From Paracoccus caeni (lineage in GTDB: Bacteria > Pseudomonadota > Alphaproteobacteria > Rhodobacterales > Rhodobacteraceae): a DNA stretch of 64,000 nucleotides. How positions within the stretch are numbered: position 1 is the stretch's first letter; each line of letters starts with the position of its first letter. The stretch spans positions 1 to 64,000 of the forward strand of contig NZ_JAEPRQ010000011.1 of assembly GCF_016629665.1 (NCBI RefSeq), given 5' to 3'. The translations under genes and the position numbers were made by a program. Below are positions 51,807 through 59,543 of this stretch, piece by piece. The notes under the pieces were generated by a model. The model was not told the DNA's origin. It worked only from the letters and a program-made list of their open reading frames with translations, and searched no databases.

Positions 51807-52604
51807 ATGCAGGCACCCATGATGCGCGCCATACCCCTGATTGCCGGACTTTTTCTGACGGTGCTGCCTGCATTCGGGCAGGATTTGCCGCCGGGGCTGG
51901 TTGCTGCCCGAATGCTGCCCGGCTGGACCGAGCCGGATGGCAGCAGGATGGCCGCAATCGAGCTGGAGCTACAGCCCGGCTGGAAAACCTATTGGCGCAG
52001 TCCAGGGGATAGCGGCCTGCCGCCCAGTTTCGACTGGGACGCATCGAAGAATCTGGCCGATGTAACCTTCCACTGGCCCGCGCCGCAGGCGATCCGCTCG
52101 GGCGATTCGCTGACGATGGGCTATCATGACCGGCTGGTCCTGCCCTTTACCGCCCATCCCGTTGATCCTGCACAACCCGTTGAACTATCTGCCAAGATGG
52201 ATCTGGGTCTTTGCGAGAACATCTGCGTCCCCGCGCATGTCGAGATTGCTGCCGACGACGCCGCCACTGCACCTGACCCCAAGATCACCGCCGCATTGGA
52301 CAGCGTCCCCGAGCCGGTGGCACAAAAGCCGGTTTGCCGGGTCGAGGATATCGAGGACGGCGTCCGCGTCAGTGTGACCCTGCCCGATGAGAAGGTCGAA
52401 CTGGCCGCGATGGAGCTGAAAGGTCAGCCGAAAATCTGGGTGTCAGGGACCGATATAATTGAGAATGCCGACGGCGCGATTGCCACGGCCGATTTCGTCC
52501 CCCCCAACGGCGCGCCCTTTCCGCTGGACCCTGCATTGCTGACGATGACAGTGATCGGCCCTGACGGGGCGGTGGAAATGCAAGGCTGTTTGCAGGACGA
52601 CTAG
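51807..52604 (+). CDS. Periplasmic DsbD N-terminal (alpha) domain-like protein
   Basis: This exported protein of 265 residues has a signal peptide (MRAIPLIAGLFLTVLPAFG) and the DsbD-alpha-type domain: LELQPGWKTYWRSPGDSGLPP, HWPAPQA and the disulfide motif LGLCENICVPAHVEI. Such stand-alone domains work in thiol-disulfide relay or copper resistance. Start is uncertain among ATGs 51807, 51819 and 51822. It converges on the uracil-DNA glycosylase gene with a four-base overlap. Confidence 0.85.
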   Translation: MQAPMMRAIPLIAGLFLTVLPAFGQDLPPGLVAARMLPGWTEPDGSRMAAIELELQPGWKTYWRSPGDSGLPPSFDWDASKNLADVTFHWPAPQAIRSGDSLTMGYHDRLVLPFTAHPVDPAQPVELSAKMDLGLCENICVPAHVEIAADDAATAPDPKITAALDSVPEPVAQKPVCRVEDIEDGVRVSVTLPDEKVELAAMELKGQPKIWVSGTDIIENADGAIATADFVPPNGAPFPLDPALLTMTVIGPDGAVEMQGCLQDD

Positions 52605-53437
52605 CGCCCCTGCCCGTCCAGTCGCGCCGATAGCGACAGCAAATCCGCCCATGCCTCGCGCTTTGCCGGGGCATTTCGCAGCAGATAGGCCGGATGCGTC
52701 ATTGGCAGCGCGGGACGTCCGAAGGCCTCGGTCCAGTTGCCGCGCAGGCGCAGGATGCCACGGCGGCCAAGTGCCGCCTGACAGGGGATATTGCCCATCA
52801 ACACGATCAGATCGGGCGCCGCCAGTTCGATATGGCGGCGGACAAAGGGCATGCTGACGGCGATTTCCTCGGGGCTTGGGTCGCGATTGCCGGGGGGACG
52901 CCATGTCAGAACATTGGTGATATAGATCGCCTTTTCGGCATCGACCGCCTGCCGCGACAGACCGATTGCATCAAACATCCGATCCAGCAACTGCCCGGCG
53001 CGTCCGACAAAGGGACGGCCCTGCCGATCCTCTTCATCGCCCGGCGCCTCGCCCAAGATCAGCACCCGCGCACCGGGATTGCCGTCTGCGAAACAGAAGT
53101 TGCGCGCACCTTTCTTCAGTTCGATCCCGTCAAAACCCTCTTGCGCCGCGGCCAATTGATCCAGCGTTTCGGCACCCGCGGCCAGCGCCTCTGCGGTGGC
53201 GACATGGGCAGCGGCGTCCTCTGCCGGATCAGCAACGGGGCGGGCTGGCGTCGGTGCCTGAAGCTCCAACGGCAGGGGCGGCGCAGTTTCCGCCTTGGGC
53301 CGCGCCGCAATCTCGAACCGATCGACGGGCATGTCGAGTATCGGTTCGTCCACGCCCATCTCGCCCTGCCATTCCAGCAACGCCAGCGCGGTATCGGCAT
53401 CAATATCGATGCCCTGATATGTGGGATTGGAGTCCAT
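52601..53437 (-). CDS. Uracil-DNA glycosylase (family 4/5-like, Fe-S)
   Basis: This 278-residue glycosylase has motif I LILGEAPGDEEDRQGRPFVG, followed by RAGQLLDRMFDAIGL, ITNVLTWRPPGNRDPSPEE with the PPGNR signature and the C-terminal PMTHPAYLLR (His). An Fe-S Cys set is suggested by NFCFADGN and further cysteines. It excises uracil from DNA. The start at 53437 is preferred; the upstream 13 codons to 53476 are possible. It lies downstream of the petR-like gene. Confidence 0.9.
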   Translation of the reverse strand: MDSNPTYQGIDIDADTALALLEWQGEMGVDEPILDMPVDRFEIAARPKAETAPPLPLELQAPTPARPVADPAEDAAAHVATAEALAAGAETLDQLAAAQEGFDGIELKKGARNFCFADGNPGARVLILGEAPGDEEDRQGRPFVGRAGQLLDRMFDAIGLSRQAVDAEKAIYITNVLTWRPPGNRDPSPEEIAVSMPFVRRHIELAAPDLIVLMGNIPCQAALGRRGILRLRGNWTEAFGRPALPMTHPAYLLRNAPAKREAWADLLSLSARLDGQGR

Positions 53438-53478
53438 CTTGGCCTGCAAACTAAGCGCGGCCCGGCTGTCGGGCAAGC

Positions 53479-54183
53479 CTAGTCTGTCATCAACATATAG
53501 CCGGTGCCGCGCACGGTCTGCAGAAAGCGCGGCTCTTTCGGGTCAACCTCCAGCTTCCGGCGCAGGCGGGTGATCTGCACGTCGATGGCGCGCTCAGAGT
53601 TTTCGCTTTCATCGCCGCCGCCACGTCCCAGATCCTCAATCAGATCCATTCGGCTGACCGGCTGGCCCCGGCTGGCTGCCAGTCGGCGCAGCAGCGCCTG
53701 TTCGGTGCCGGTCAGACGGACATGGCTTTCGCCCTGCCACAATTCACCCTTCTCGACATCGTAACGCAGCATGCCAAGCGTCAGGAATTTCGGCTGGCTC
53801 GCCTCGGCCACGGGAACGCGGCGAAGGATCGCGGCGATCCGCAGCAACAGCTCTCGCGGCTCGAACGGTTTTGGCAGATAGTCGTCGGCACCACTTTCGA
53901 GACCCGAGATACGGTCTTCGGTCTCGCCCTTCGCGGTCAGCAGCAGGATCGGCGTCTGCAGTTTCTGACGCAGGGCGCGGGTCAGCGAGATACCATCTTC
54001 GCCGGGCATCATGACATCAAGCACGATCAGATCGAACTCCAGCCCCGACAGCAGCCGCCGCGCCTGCATGGCGTCGCGGGCGGTGGTGATCATGTAGCCG
54101 TTCTTGCGCAGGAATTTCCCCAGCAGCGCACGAATACGTTCATCGTCATCGACGACAAGGATATGCGCGTCCTGTTGGGTCAT
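53479..54183 (-). CDS. petR: OmpR-family response regulator, PetR-like
   Basis: This 234-residue regulator has a receiver domain (ILVVDDDERIRALLGKFL; the phospho-Asp in LIVLDVMMPGEDGIS, about residue 55) and an OmpR winged helix (DLGRGGGDESENSERAIDV, RFLQTVRGTGYML). The pairing with a MarR-family gene just upstream matches petR/petP of Rhodobacter capsulatus, an orphan system without a linked kinase. No histidine kinase is nearby. Confidence 0.88.
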   Translation of the reverse strand: MTQQDAHILVVDDDERIRALLGKFLRKNGYMITTARDAMQARRLLSGLEFDLIVLDVMMPGEDGISLTRALRQKLQTPILLLTAKGETEDRISGLESGADDYLPKPFEPRELLLRIAAILRRVPVAEASQPKFLTLGMLRYDVEKGELWQGESHVRLTGTEQALLRRLAASRGQPVSRMDLIEDLGRGGGDESENSERAIDVQITRLRRKLEVDPKEPRFLQTVRGTGYMLMTD

Positions 54184-54198
54184 TCTGGCCTCGGAAGG

Positions 54199-54711
54199 TT
54201 ATTCGGGCAAATCTTTCATTGCCTGATACTGCGAGCGCGTCTCGGGGTCCATCATCGCTTCAAGCACCTGACGAAAACCGCCGACGGCTTGCGGGCCCGC
54301 ATTGCGATAGGCCGACCGCATCCGCGCCCGCTGCGCCTCGGACAGGCGACGTTCCAGCGCAGTGCCTTTCTCGGTCAGATATAGCTGACGCTCGCGCCGG
54401 TCGCGGCGTCCGACGCGGCTTTCGACCAGCCCGTCATCGATCAGCGTGCGCAACACCCGGTTCAGCGATTGCTTGGTCACGCCCAGCACCGCCAGAAGCG
54501 AGGTCACCGTCAGGCCCGGATCGCGATTGATGAAATGGACCGCGCGGTGATGGGCGCGCCCGTAATCCATATCGGCAAGGATCAGGTCCGGGTCGGCGGT
54601 GAAGGCGCGATAGGCAAAGAACATCGCCTCGATGCCCTTGCGCAACTGATCGTCGGTGAGAAACAGCAGATCCTCGGGGACCATGGGCTGAATTCGCAGT
54701 TTCTCGGCCAT
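54199..54711 (-). CDS. petP: MarR-family regulator, PetP-like
   Basis: This 170-residue MarR protein has a winged helix (GLTVTSLLAVLGVTKQSLNR; IDDGLVESRVGRRDRRERQ) and long helices at both ends. It lies 15 bases upstream of the petR-like gene on the same strand, the PetP-PetR arrangement. It is divergent from ilvE across about 150 bp. Confidence 0.85.
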   Translation of the reverse strand: MAEKLRIQPMVPEDLLFLTDDQLRKGIEAMFFAYRAFTADPDLILADMDYGRAHHRAVHFINRDPGLTVTSLLAVLGVTKQSLNRVLRTLIDDGLVESRVGRRDRRERQLYLTEKGTALERRLSEAQRARMRSAYRNAGPQAVGGFRQVLEAMMDPETRSQYQAMKDLPE

Positions 54712-54866
54712 CGGGCATCCTTTCGCATCATGCTGCGGGTATAGGGCAGTGTTGTTGACTTTCTACGAATCGATTGCTAGCCGTCAAGGGCATTGCGCAA
54801 TAAATGGACCGTTTTCGAAAGGGTCGCGCAAGAATCATAAAACTTTTGGGGCTGATGGAGAAAAAG

Positions 54867-55736
54867 ATGACAGCGGCATATGATGATCGCGACGGCAAAA
54901 TCTGGCTGGATGGGGCGCTGGTCGATTGGCGTGACGCGAAGGTCCATATCCTCACCCATGCTTTGCACTATGCCAGCTCGGTATTCGAGGGCGAGCGGTG
55001 CTATGACGGGAAGGTCTTCAAGGGTCACGAACATTCGCTGCGGCTGATCGAATCGGGTCGTTTGCTGGAGATGGAAGTCCCCTATTCCGCCGAAGAAATC
55101 GATGCGGCGAAAGAGGCTGTGCTGAAGGCTAATGGCCTTGAAAACGCTTATCTTCGCGTCGTTGCGTGGCGTGGCTCGGGGCTGGATATGGGGGTTTCGG
55201 CCCGGCGCAATCCGGTGCGGATGGCGGTCGCGGCGTGGGAATGGGGCAGCTATTACGGCGATGCGAAATGGCAGGGCGCCAAGCTGGACGTGGCCAGGTG
55301 GAAGCGGCCCAGCCCGGACACGATCCCGACCGCAGCCAAGGCCGCCGGGCTGTATATGATCTGCACGATGTCGAAACATGCGGCTGAGGCGAAGGGTTAT
55401 TCGGACGCTCTGTTCATGGATTGGCGGGGCTATGTGGCCGAGGCGACGGGGGCAAATATCTTTTTTGTCAAGGACGGCGAGGTGCATACGCCGCTGGCCG
55501 ATGCGATCCTTAACGGGATCACCCGGCAGACCGTGATCCAGATGCTGAAGGATCAAGGGGTTACGGTGCATGAGCGCCATATCAAGCCCGAGGAACTGGA
55601 CGGCTTTCAGGAATGCTGGCTGACCGGATCGGCGGCAGAGGTGACGCCGGTGGGGCAGATCGGCGACTGGCATTTTCAGGTCGGGCAAATGACCCGTAAA
55701 GTCGCCGAGGATTACGAGAAGCTGGTTCGGGCCTGA
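54867..55736 (+). CDS. ilvE: Branched-chain amino acid aminotransferase
   Basis: This 289-residue class IV PLP aminotransferase transfers the amino group in valine, leucine and isoleucine metabolism. Family motifs are THALHYASSVFEGERCYDG, the PLP-Lys in SKHAAEAKGYSDALF, and WRGYVAEATGANIFFV (ExxGxNxF-type signature). The ATG at 54867 follows ATGGAG by six bases. It is followed by repeat R4. Confidence 0.95.
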   Translation: MTAAYDDRDGKIWLDGALVDWRDAKVHILTHALHYASSVFEGERCYDGKVFKGHEHSLRLIESGRLLEMEVPYSAEEIDAAKEAVLKANGLENAYLRVVAWRGSGLDMGVSARRNPVRMAVAAWEWGSYYGDAKWQGAKLDVARWKRPSPDTIPTAAKAAGLYMICTMSKHAAEAKGYSDALFMDWRGYVAEATGANIFFVKDGEVHTPLADAILNGITRQTVIQMLKDQGVTVHERHIKPEELDGFQECWLTGSAAEVTPVGQIGDWHFQVGQMTRKVAEDYEKLVRA

Positions 55737-55752
55737 ACCGCGTCCCATTTTG

Positions 55753-55924
55753 GGCGGGACGCAACGGGTGCGGGCGTTGCAATCGGTATTTTTGCAACGA
55801 AGAAATCGCAAGCTCGGTTTAGCCAGCAAAAGCTGGGGAATTGGCGGCACAACCCGTTCACCGCCGATGCACCGGGCGTGCACAGGCTGTACACAGCTTG
55901 CGCACGGTGGTGTTGCGTCCCGCC
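55753..55924 (+). mobile_element. MITE-like ~160-bp repeat, copy R4, longest inverted ends
   Basis: This copy has perfect 13-base inverted ends: GGCGGGACGCAAC (55753-55765) and GTTGCGTCCCGCC (55912-55924). The core is as in the others: GTTGCAA-tcggtattt-TTGCAAC (55776-55798), CAGCAAAAGCTG (55824-55835), then GTGCACAGG and GTACACAGC words and CTTGCGCACGG. It lies 16 bases after the ilvE stop. Confidence 0.85.
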
Positions 55925-55975
55925 AGTTTCAGGGCCGAAGGATGTGGCGGGGAACGGAGCGGCTGAATGGGTCAA

Positions 55976-56005
55976 AAGCCACGGTGCCTCAAGGCACCGC
56001 GGCTT
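55976..56005. terminator. Hairpin between ilvE and the small basic-protein gene
   Basis: GGTGCC (55983-55988) pairs with GGCACC (55993-55998) around TCAA, and AAGCC (55976-55980) pairs with GGCTT (56001-56005) outside a two-base internal loop. The inner stem is identical to that of REP copy C. It lies between two convergent genes and could terminate either transcript, though no U-run follows. Confidence 0.4.
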
Positions 56006-56034
56006 CCATGATCAATATGTTCCGTGAGCAGCCG

Positions 56035-56223
56035 TCAGACCGTATGGCCGCGTTCGATGCGGCTGTATTCCGTCACCTTGCGATTTTCGTCGCTGCGGGT
56101 CTGGGGCCGTGAATGCAGTGCGGCAACCGACGGATGCACGCCCGATTCACGTTCTTGCCGGGTGAATTCGCGAAGCCGCGTTCCGCCGCTTTCATGAGTT
56201 TTGGATTTGTCTGCCTTACTCAT
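56035..56223 (-). CDS. Small hydrophilic protein of unknown function (62 aa)
   Basis: I do not recognise this protein. It is short, charged (many Arg, Glu, Ser, Thr) and has no hydrophobic segment or Cys (e.g. LREFTRQERESGVHPSV). The start is supported by an AAGGAGAG eight bases upstream. It lies between convergent ilvE and the ptsN gene. A cytoplasmic or nucleic-acid-associated role is possible. Confidence 0.55.
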   Translation of the reverse strand: MSKADKSKTHESGGTRLREFTRQERESGVHPSVAALHSRPQTRSDENRKVTEYSRIERGHTV

Positions 56224-56298
56224 GTCCGACTCTCCTTATGGTTGGTCGAAACCCCAATATAGGACCGAATCGGTTCCAACCCAAGACAAAGGGGCGTC

Positions 56299-56763
56299 TC
56301 AGGCAGCCTTTATGCCCTGCGCCGCCGACAGGACGGCGTGAAGGGTCGCCGGGTCTTCATTCGCCCGCAGCTTCGTGCGCAGATCGGATTCGCGCAGCGT
56401 CCGCGAGACAAGGGCCAATGCTTTCAGATGATCGACGCCGCTGGATTCCGGGGCCAGCAGGGCGAAAACCAGATCGACGGGCTGACGATCGACAGCGTCG
56501 AAATCCAGCGGTTTCTCAAGCCGGATGAACAGGCCGACGACCTTGTCCAGACCGTGCAGACGCGCATGCGGCAATGCAACGCCCTGCCCCACGCCTGTCG
56601 GGCCAAGGCTTTCACGCTCTTGCAGGGCATCCAGCACCTCGGCGGCGTTCAGGCCGTATTCGCTTTGCGCCAGCTCGGCAATTTCCTGAAACAGCCGCTT
56701 CTTTGACGTCACCTGAGCCAAAGAGCGTACTGCGCCCGGTTTAAGGATCTCGCTGAGTTGCAT
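56299..56763 (-). CDS. ptsN: PtsN, PTS IIA-Ntr regulatory protein
   Basis: This 154-residue IIA(Ntr) phosphocarrier is the end of the nitrogen PTS relay. The phospho-His is in GQGVALPHARLHGL (about residue 67), with LQERESLGPTGVG before it and VFALLAPESSGVDHLKALA after it. It follows hpf on the same strand by about 80 bp, the order lptB-hpf-ptsN common in alphaproteobacteria. Confidence 0.94.
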   Translation of the reverse strand: MQLSEILKPGAVRSLAQVTSKKRLFQEIAELAQSEYGLNAAEVLDALQERESLGPTGVGQGVALPHARLHGLDKVVGLFIRLEKPLDFDAVDRQPVDLVFALLAPESSGVDHLKALALVSRTLRESDLRTKLRANEDPATLHAVLSAAQGIKAA

Positions 56764-56844
56764 TGTATTGTGTCTTTCCCAATCTGGACGCCCCCGCGCG
56801 ACATGGCGGGGGCGAATCAGTTTCAGGCGTCATCTGCGGTGCAT

Positions 56845-57420
56845 TCAGCTGTTACCGCGTGGATCGATCCAGCCCACATTGCCGTCATCGCGGCGGTGGA
56901 CGACATTGACGCCGCCATGTTTCTCATTCCGGAACACCAACAACGGCACCCCGGCCAATTCCATCTGCATCACGGCATCTCCGACCGAAAGGGTCGGCAC
57001 CCGTGCTTCCATTTCCGCGATGATGATGGGCTCGGAGCCGCTGCCCTGCGATTCCTCATCATCCTCTTCAGCGGCCAGCACATACATCCCGGCGGCACCG
57101 AATTCAACAGGCTCCGAGCGATCCTTCTGATGGTCCTTCAGGCGGCGTTTGTAACGGCGAAGCTGCTTGTCCATCTTTTCGCGACAGGCTTCGAAGGCCG
57201 CATAGATTTCATTCGCCGTCGCCCGAGCCTGCACGTTCAGGCCGGTGGACAGATGCACGACGGCATCGCACAGATACTGATGCGCATCTTTGGAAAAGGT
57301 CACCGTCGCGTCGGTGGGACGCTGCGAATATTTGCTCAGTGTTTCGCCCAATTCGGTTTCGACATGGGTGCTGAGGGCTTCGCCAACATCAATTTGTTTT
57401 CCGCTGATGGTGTAGCGCAT
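56845..57420 (-). CDS. hpf: Ribosome hibernation-promoting factor, long form
   Basis: The 191-residue protein has the N-terminal S30AE/HPF domain (MRYTISGKQIDVGEALSTHV; YLCDAVVHLSTGLNVQARAT) and the C-terminal tail of long HPFs (RVPTLSVGDAVMQMELAGV; LVFRNEKHGGVNVVHRRDDG). Long HPF drives 100S ribosome dimers in stationary phase. The ATG at 57420 is chosen for the conserved N terminus. In many relatives rpoN separates lptB from hpf, but it does not here. Confidence 0.93.
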   Translation of the reverse strand: MRYTISGKQIDVGEALSTHVETELGETLSKYSQRPTDATVTFSKDAHQYLCDAVVHLSTGLNVQARATANEIYAAFEACREKMDKQLRRYKRRLKDHQKDRSEPVEFGAAGMYVLAAEEDDEESQGSGSEPIIIAEMEARVPTLSVGDAVMQMELAGVPLLVFRNEKHGGVNVVHRRDDGNVGWIDPRGNS

Positions 57421-57688
57421 CGTATTTCCTCTCCGGTTGCCCGTCTCCGCATGCGCCGACCCGTTAAAGTGCCGGCGCGCGGCGGAAAACGGGGTTGAAG
57501 AGACACGGCAAATACCGCGCCTCCATAAGTCAATTTGGTGACAGCAAATCTGTTCTGTCAACAACCACCATAGCGGCTTGGGCGAAAATGACGCATCCGT
57601 TCCCCATCGGGGTCGTTTCCGCTACCGGCACGGGCCGAAATCCGCGCGCGCGATGCAGGCGGCGGCATTCACCCCCTTGCGGGCGGAA

Positions 57689-58438
57689 TCACCCCATCTG
57701 GAAGCTGTCGCCCAGATAGACCTCGCGGACACGCTTGTCGGCGACGATCTCATCGGTCGAGCCGGACATCAGAACATGCCCGTCATGCAGGATATAGGCC
57801 CGATCGACGATGCCCAGTGTCTCGCGGACGTTGTGGTCGGTGATCAGCACGCCGATGCCACGGGTTTTCAGATCGTGGACCAGTTCACGAATCTCACCCA
57901 CCGCAATCGGATCGACGCCCGCGAAGGGTTCGTCCAGAAGCAGGAAGGCGGGGTTTGAGGCAAGGCAGCGGGCGATCTCGACCCGGCGGCGCTCACCGCC
58001 GGACAGCGCAAGGGCGGGCGCGCCGCGCAGATGGCCGATAGAGAAATCGCCCAGCAATTCCTCTAGCCGGTCGCGGCGGTGGCGAGCGTCGTTCAGCGCA
58101 ACCTCAAGCACGGCCATGATGTTCTGTTCGACCGTCAGGCCGCGAAAGATCGACATTTCCTGTGGCAGATAGCCGATCCCCATCCGGGCGCGGCGGAACA
58201 TCGGCAGGCGGGTGGCGTCCTGACCATCGATCAGAACCTGACCGGCATCGGGCGGCACCAGCCCGGCGATGCAATAGAAGCAGGTGGTTTTGCCTGACCC
58301 GTTCGGACCCAACAGCGCCACCACCTCGCCGCGCGACAGATCGATCGAGACATCGCGGATCACCGGGCGATTCTTGTAGGATTTGCGCAAGCCGCGGACA
58401 GAAAGGCCCTTGTTGCTGACGGGGGGCAGTTGCGGCAT
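57689..58438 (-). CDS. lptB: LptB, ATPase of the lipopolysaccharide exporter
   Basis: This 249-residue ABC ATPase powers LptB2FG extraction of LPS from the inner membrane. Walker A is LLGPNGSGKTTCFYCIAG (about 38-55), the signature is LSGGERRRVEIARCL, Walker B is AFLLLDEPFAGVDP and the H-loop ITDHNVRETL. It abuts lptA on the same strand (shared boundary base) and is followed by a 268-bp gap before hpf. Confidence 0.96.
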   Translation of the reverse strand: MPQLPPVSNKGLSVRGLRKSYKNRPVIRDVSIDLSRGEVVALLGPNGSGKTTCFYCIAGLVPPDAGQVLIDGQDATRLPMFRRARMGIGYLPQEMSIFRGLTVEQNIMAVLEVALNDARHRRDRLEELLGDFSIGHLRGAPALALSGGERRRVEIARCLASNPAFLLLDEPFAGVDPIAVGEIRELVHDLKTRGIGVLITDHNVRETLGIVDRAYILHDGHVLMSGSTDEIVADKRVREVYLGDSFQMG

Positions 58439-58914
58439 CAGTTATTGCCCGGCTGCAGGATCGTGCGCACGCGGCCTTCGACCTGCGCGGTGCCGTCGGT
58501 CAGGCTGACGGTCATGCGGTTCCCGGTCAGCACGTTCTGACCCTGGGTCAGCACGACATCGCCGGTCAGCGTGACATTGCCAGATTCGACCTCATAGATC
58601 GCCTCGGCAGCCTCTGCGGCGTCTTCGCCCGAGACCAGTGTGACCTTGCCCTTGGCATGAAGCGAACGGATCCGGCTTTGGCCGCTATCGGCATATTCCA
58701 CGGTCACACTGTCGGCGGCCAGACGCATCTGACCCTGCCCAATCACCACATTGCCGGTAAAGACCGCGCTGCCATCGGCCTGATTGACGGCCAGATTGTC
58801 CGCCGCAACCTCGACCGGGGCCGAGGCGTCGGCGCTCATGCCGCCAAAGGCGACCTGCTGTGCCCCCGCCGGGGCGGCCGCAAGGATCAGGGCGGTCAGC
58901 AGGGGGCGCAGCAT
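58438..58914 (-). CDS. lptA: LptA, periplasmic lipopolysaccharide-bridge protein
   Basis: This 158-residue exported protein has a signal peptide (MLRPLLTALILAAAPAGAQ) and the OstA-like beta-jellyroll repeat pattern (VEVAADNLAVNQADGSAVFT; GQGQMRLAADSVTVEYAD; SGNVTLTGDVVLTQGQNVLT; GNRMTVSLTDGTAQVEGRV). It forms the periplasmic LPS bridge. It is 44 bases downstream of lptC and abuts lptB. Confidence 0.94.
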   Translation of the reverse strand: MLRPLLTALILAAAPAGAQQVAFGGMSADASAPVEVAADNLAVNQADGSAVFTGNVVIGQGQMRLAADSVTVEYADSGQSRIRSLHAKGKVTLVSGEDAAEAAEAIYEVESGNVTLTGDVVLTQGQNVLTGNRMTVSLTDGTAQVEGRVRTILQPGNN

Positions 58915-58958
58915 CTGTCTGGTCCTTCCGGGGATCGGGTTGGGAAAAATTTATGCGT

Positions 58959-59540
58959 TCACGGTTGATATATCAAACGAACGCCGTTCGAAAAGTTCAA
59001 GATGGCCGGTGCGTCACCTTCCGCACCCTCATCCGGGGTCAATTCCATCCGACCGGCGGTAAGTTGCCCGAAAGGAGCCTGCGCCTCGACCCCGCTCTCG
59101 GCGGCGATGCGCGAGGTCCGGGTGCCGGCCTCGATCCGCTCGGCATCGACGGTCCAGCCGGACGAGGTCTGCATGCGGACGCCGCCACTCAGTTCGATGA
59201 CGCCATCGGTCATGTCGGCCGCCGGGGCCGTGATATCGGCTTTCAGCCCGTCCGGGCGCTGCCAGTCCAGACGAAGATCGCTGGCGCTGCCGCCTTCGGG
59301 GCGGTCATGGGCAGCCTGTCCCGCCTGCAGGTTGAGGCTGGCGCCATCGCTGGTCACACCGGAATATTGAGGCGCGACCACGCGGGGGTCGCGGGCCATG
59401 GCCTCGGCATCTACCTCGGCATAGGGGATCTGCGATTCGGTGTCGGATTCGCGCGAGAACAGGAACAGCGTCGATAGCATGACCAGCGCCAGAAGCGGCA
59501 ACAGGACGCGCAGCCAGCGGACGATGCGGGTTCGGGTCAT
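58959..59540 (-). CDS. lptC: LptC, inner-membrane LPS export component
   Basis: This 193-residue protein has a single N-terminal membrane anchor (VLLPLLALVMLSTLFLFS) and a periplasmic beta-rich domain (IELSGGVRMQTSSGWTVDAER). LptC passes LPS from LptFG to LptA. It is three bases downstream of kdsD on the same strand. Confidence 0.92.
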   Translation of the reverse strand: MTRTRIVRWLRVLLPLLALVMLSTLFLFSRESDTESQIPYAEVDAEAMARDPRVVAPQYSGVTSDGASLNLQAGQAAHDRPEGGSASDLRLDWQRPDGLKADITAPAADMTDGVIELSGGVRMQTSSGWTVDAERIEAGTRTSRIAAESGVEAQAPFGQLTAGRMELTPDEGAEGDAPAILNFSNGVRLIYQP

Positions 59541-59543
59541 GGC

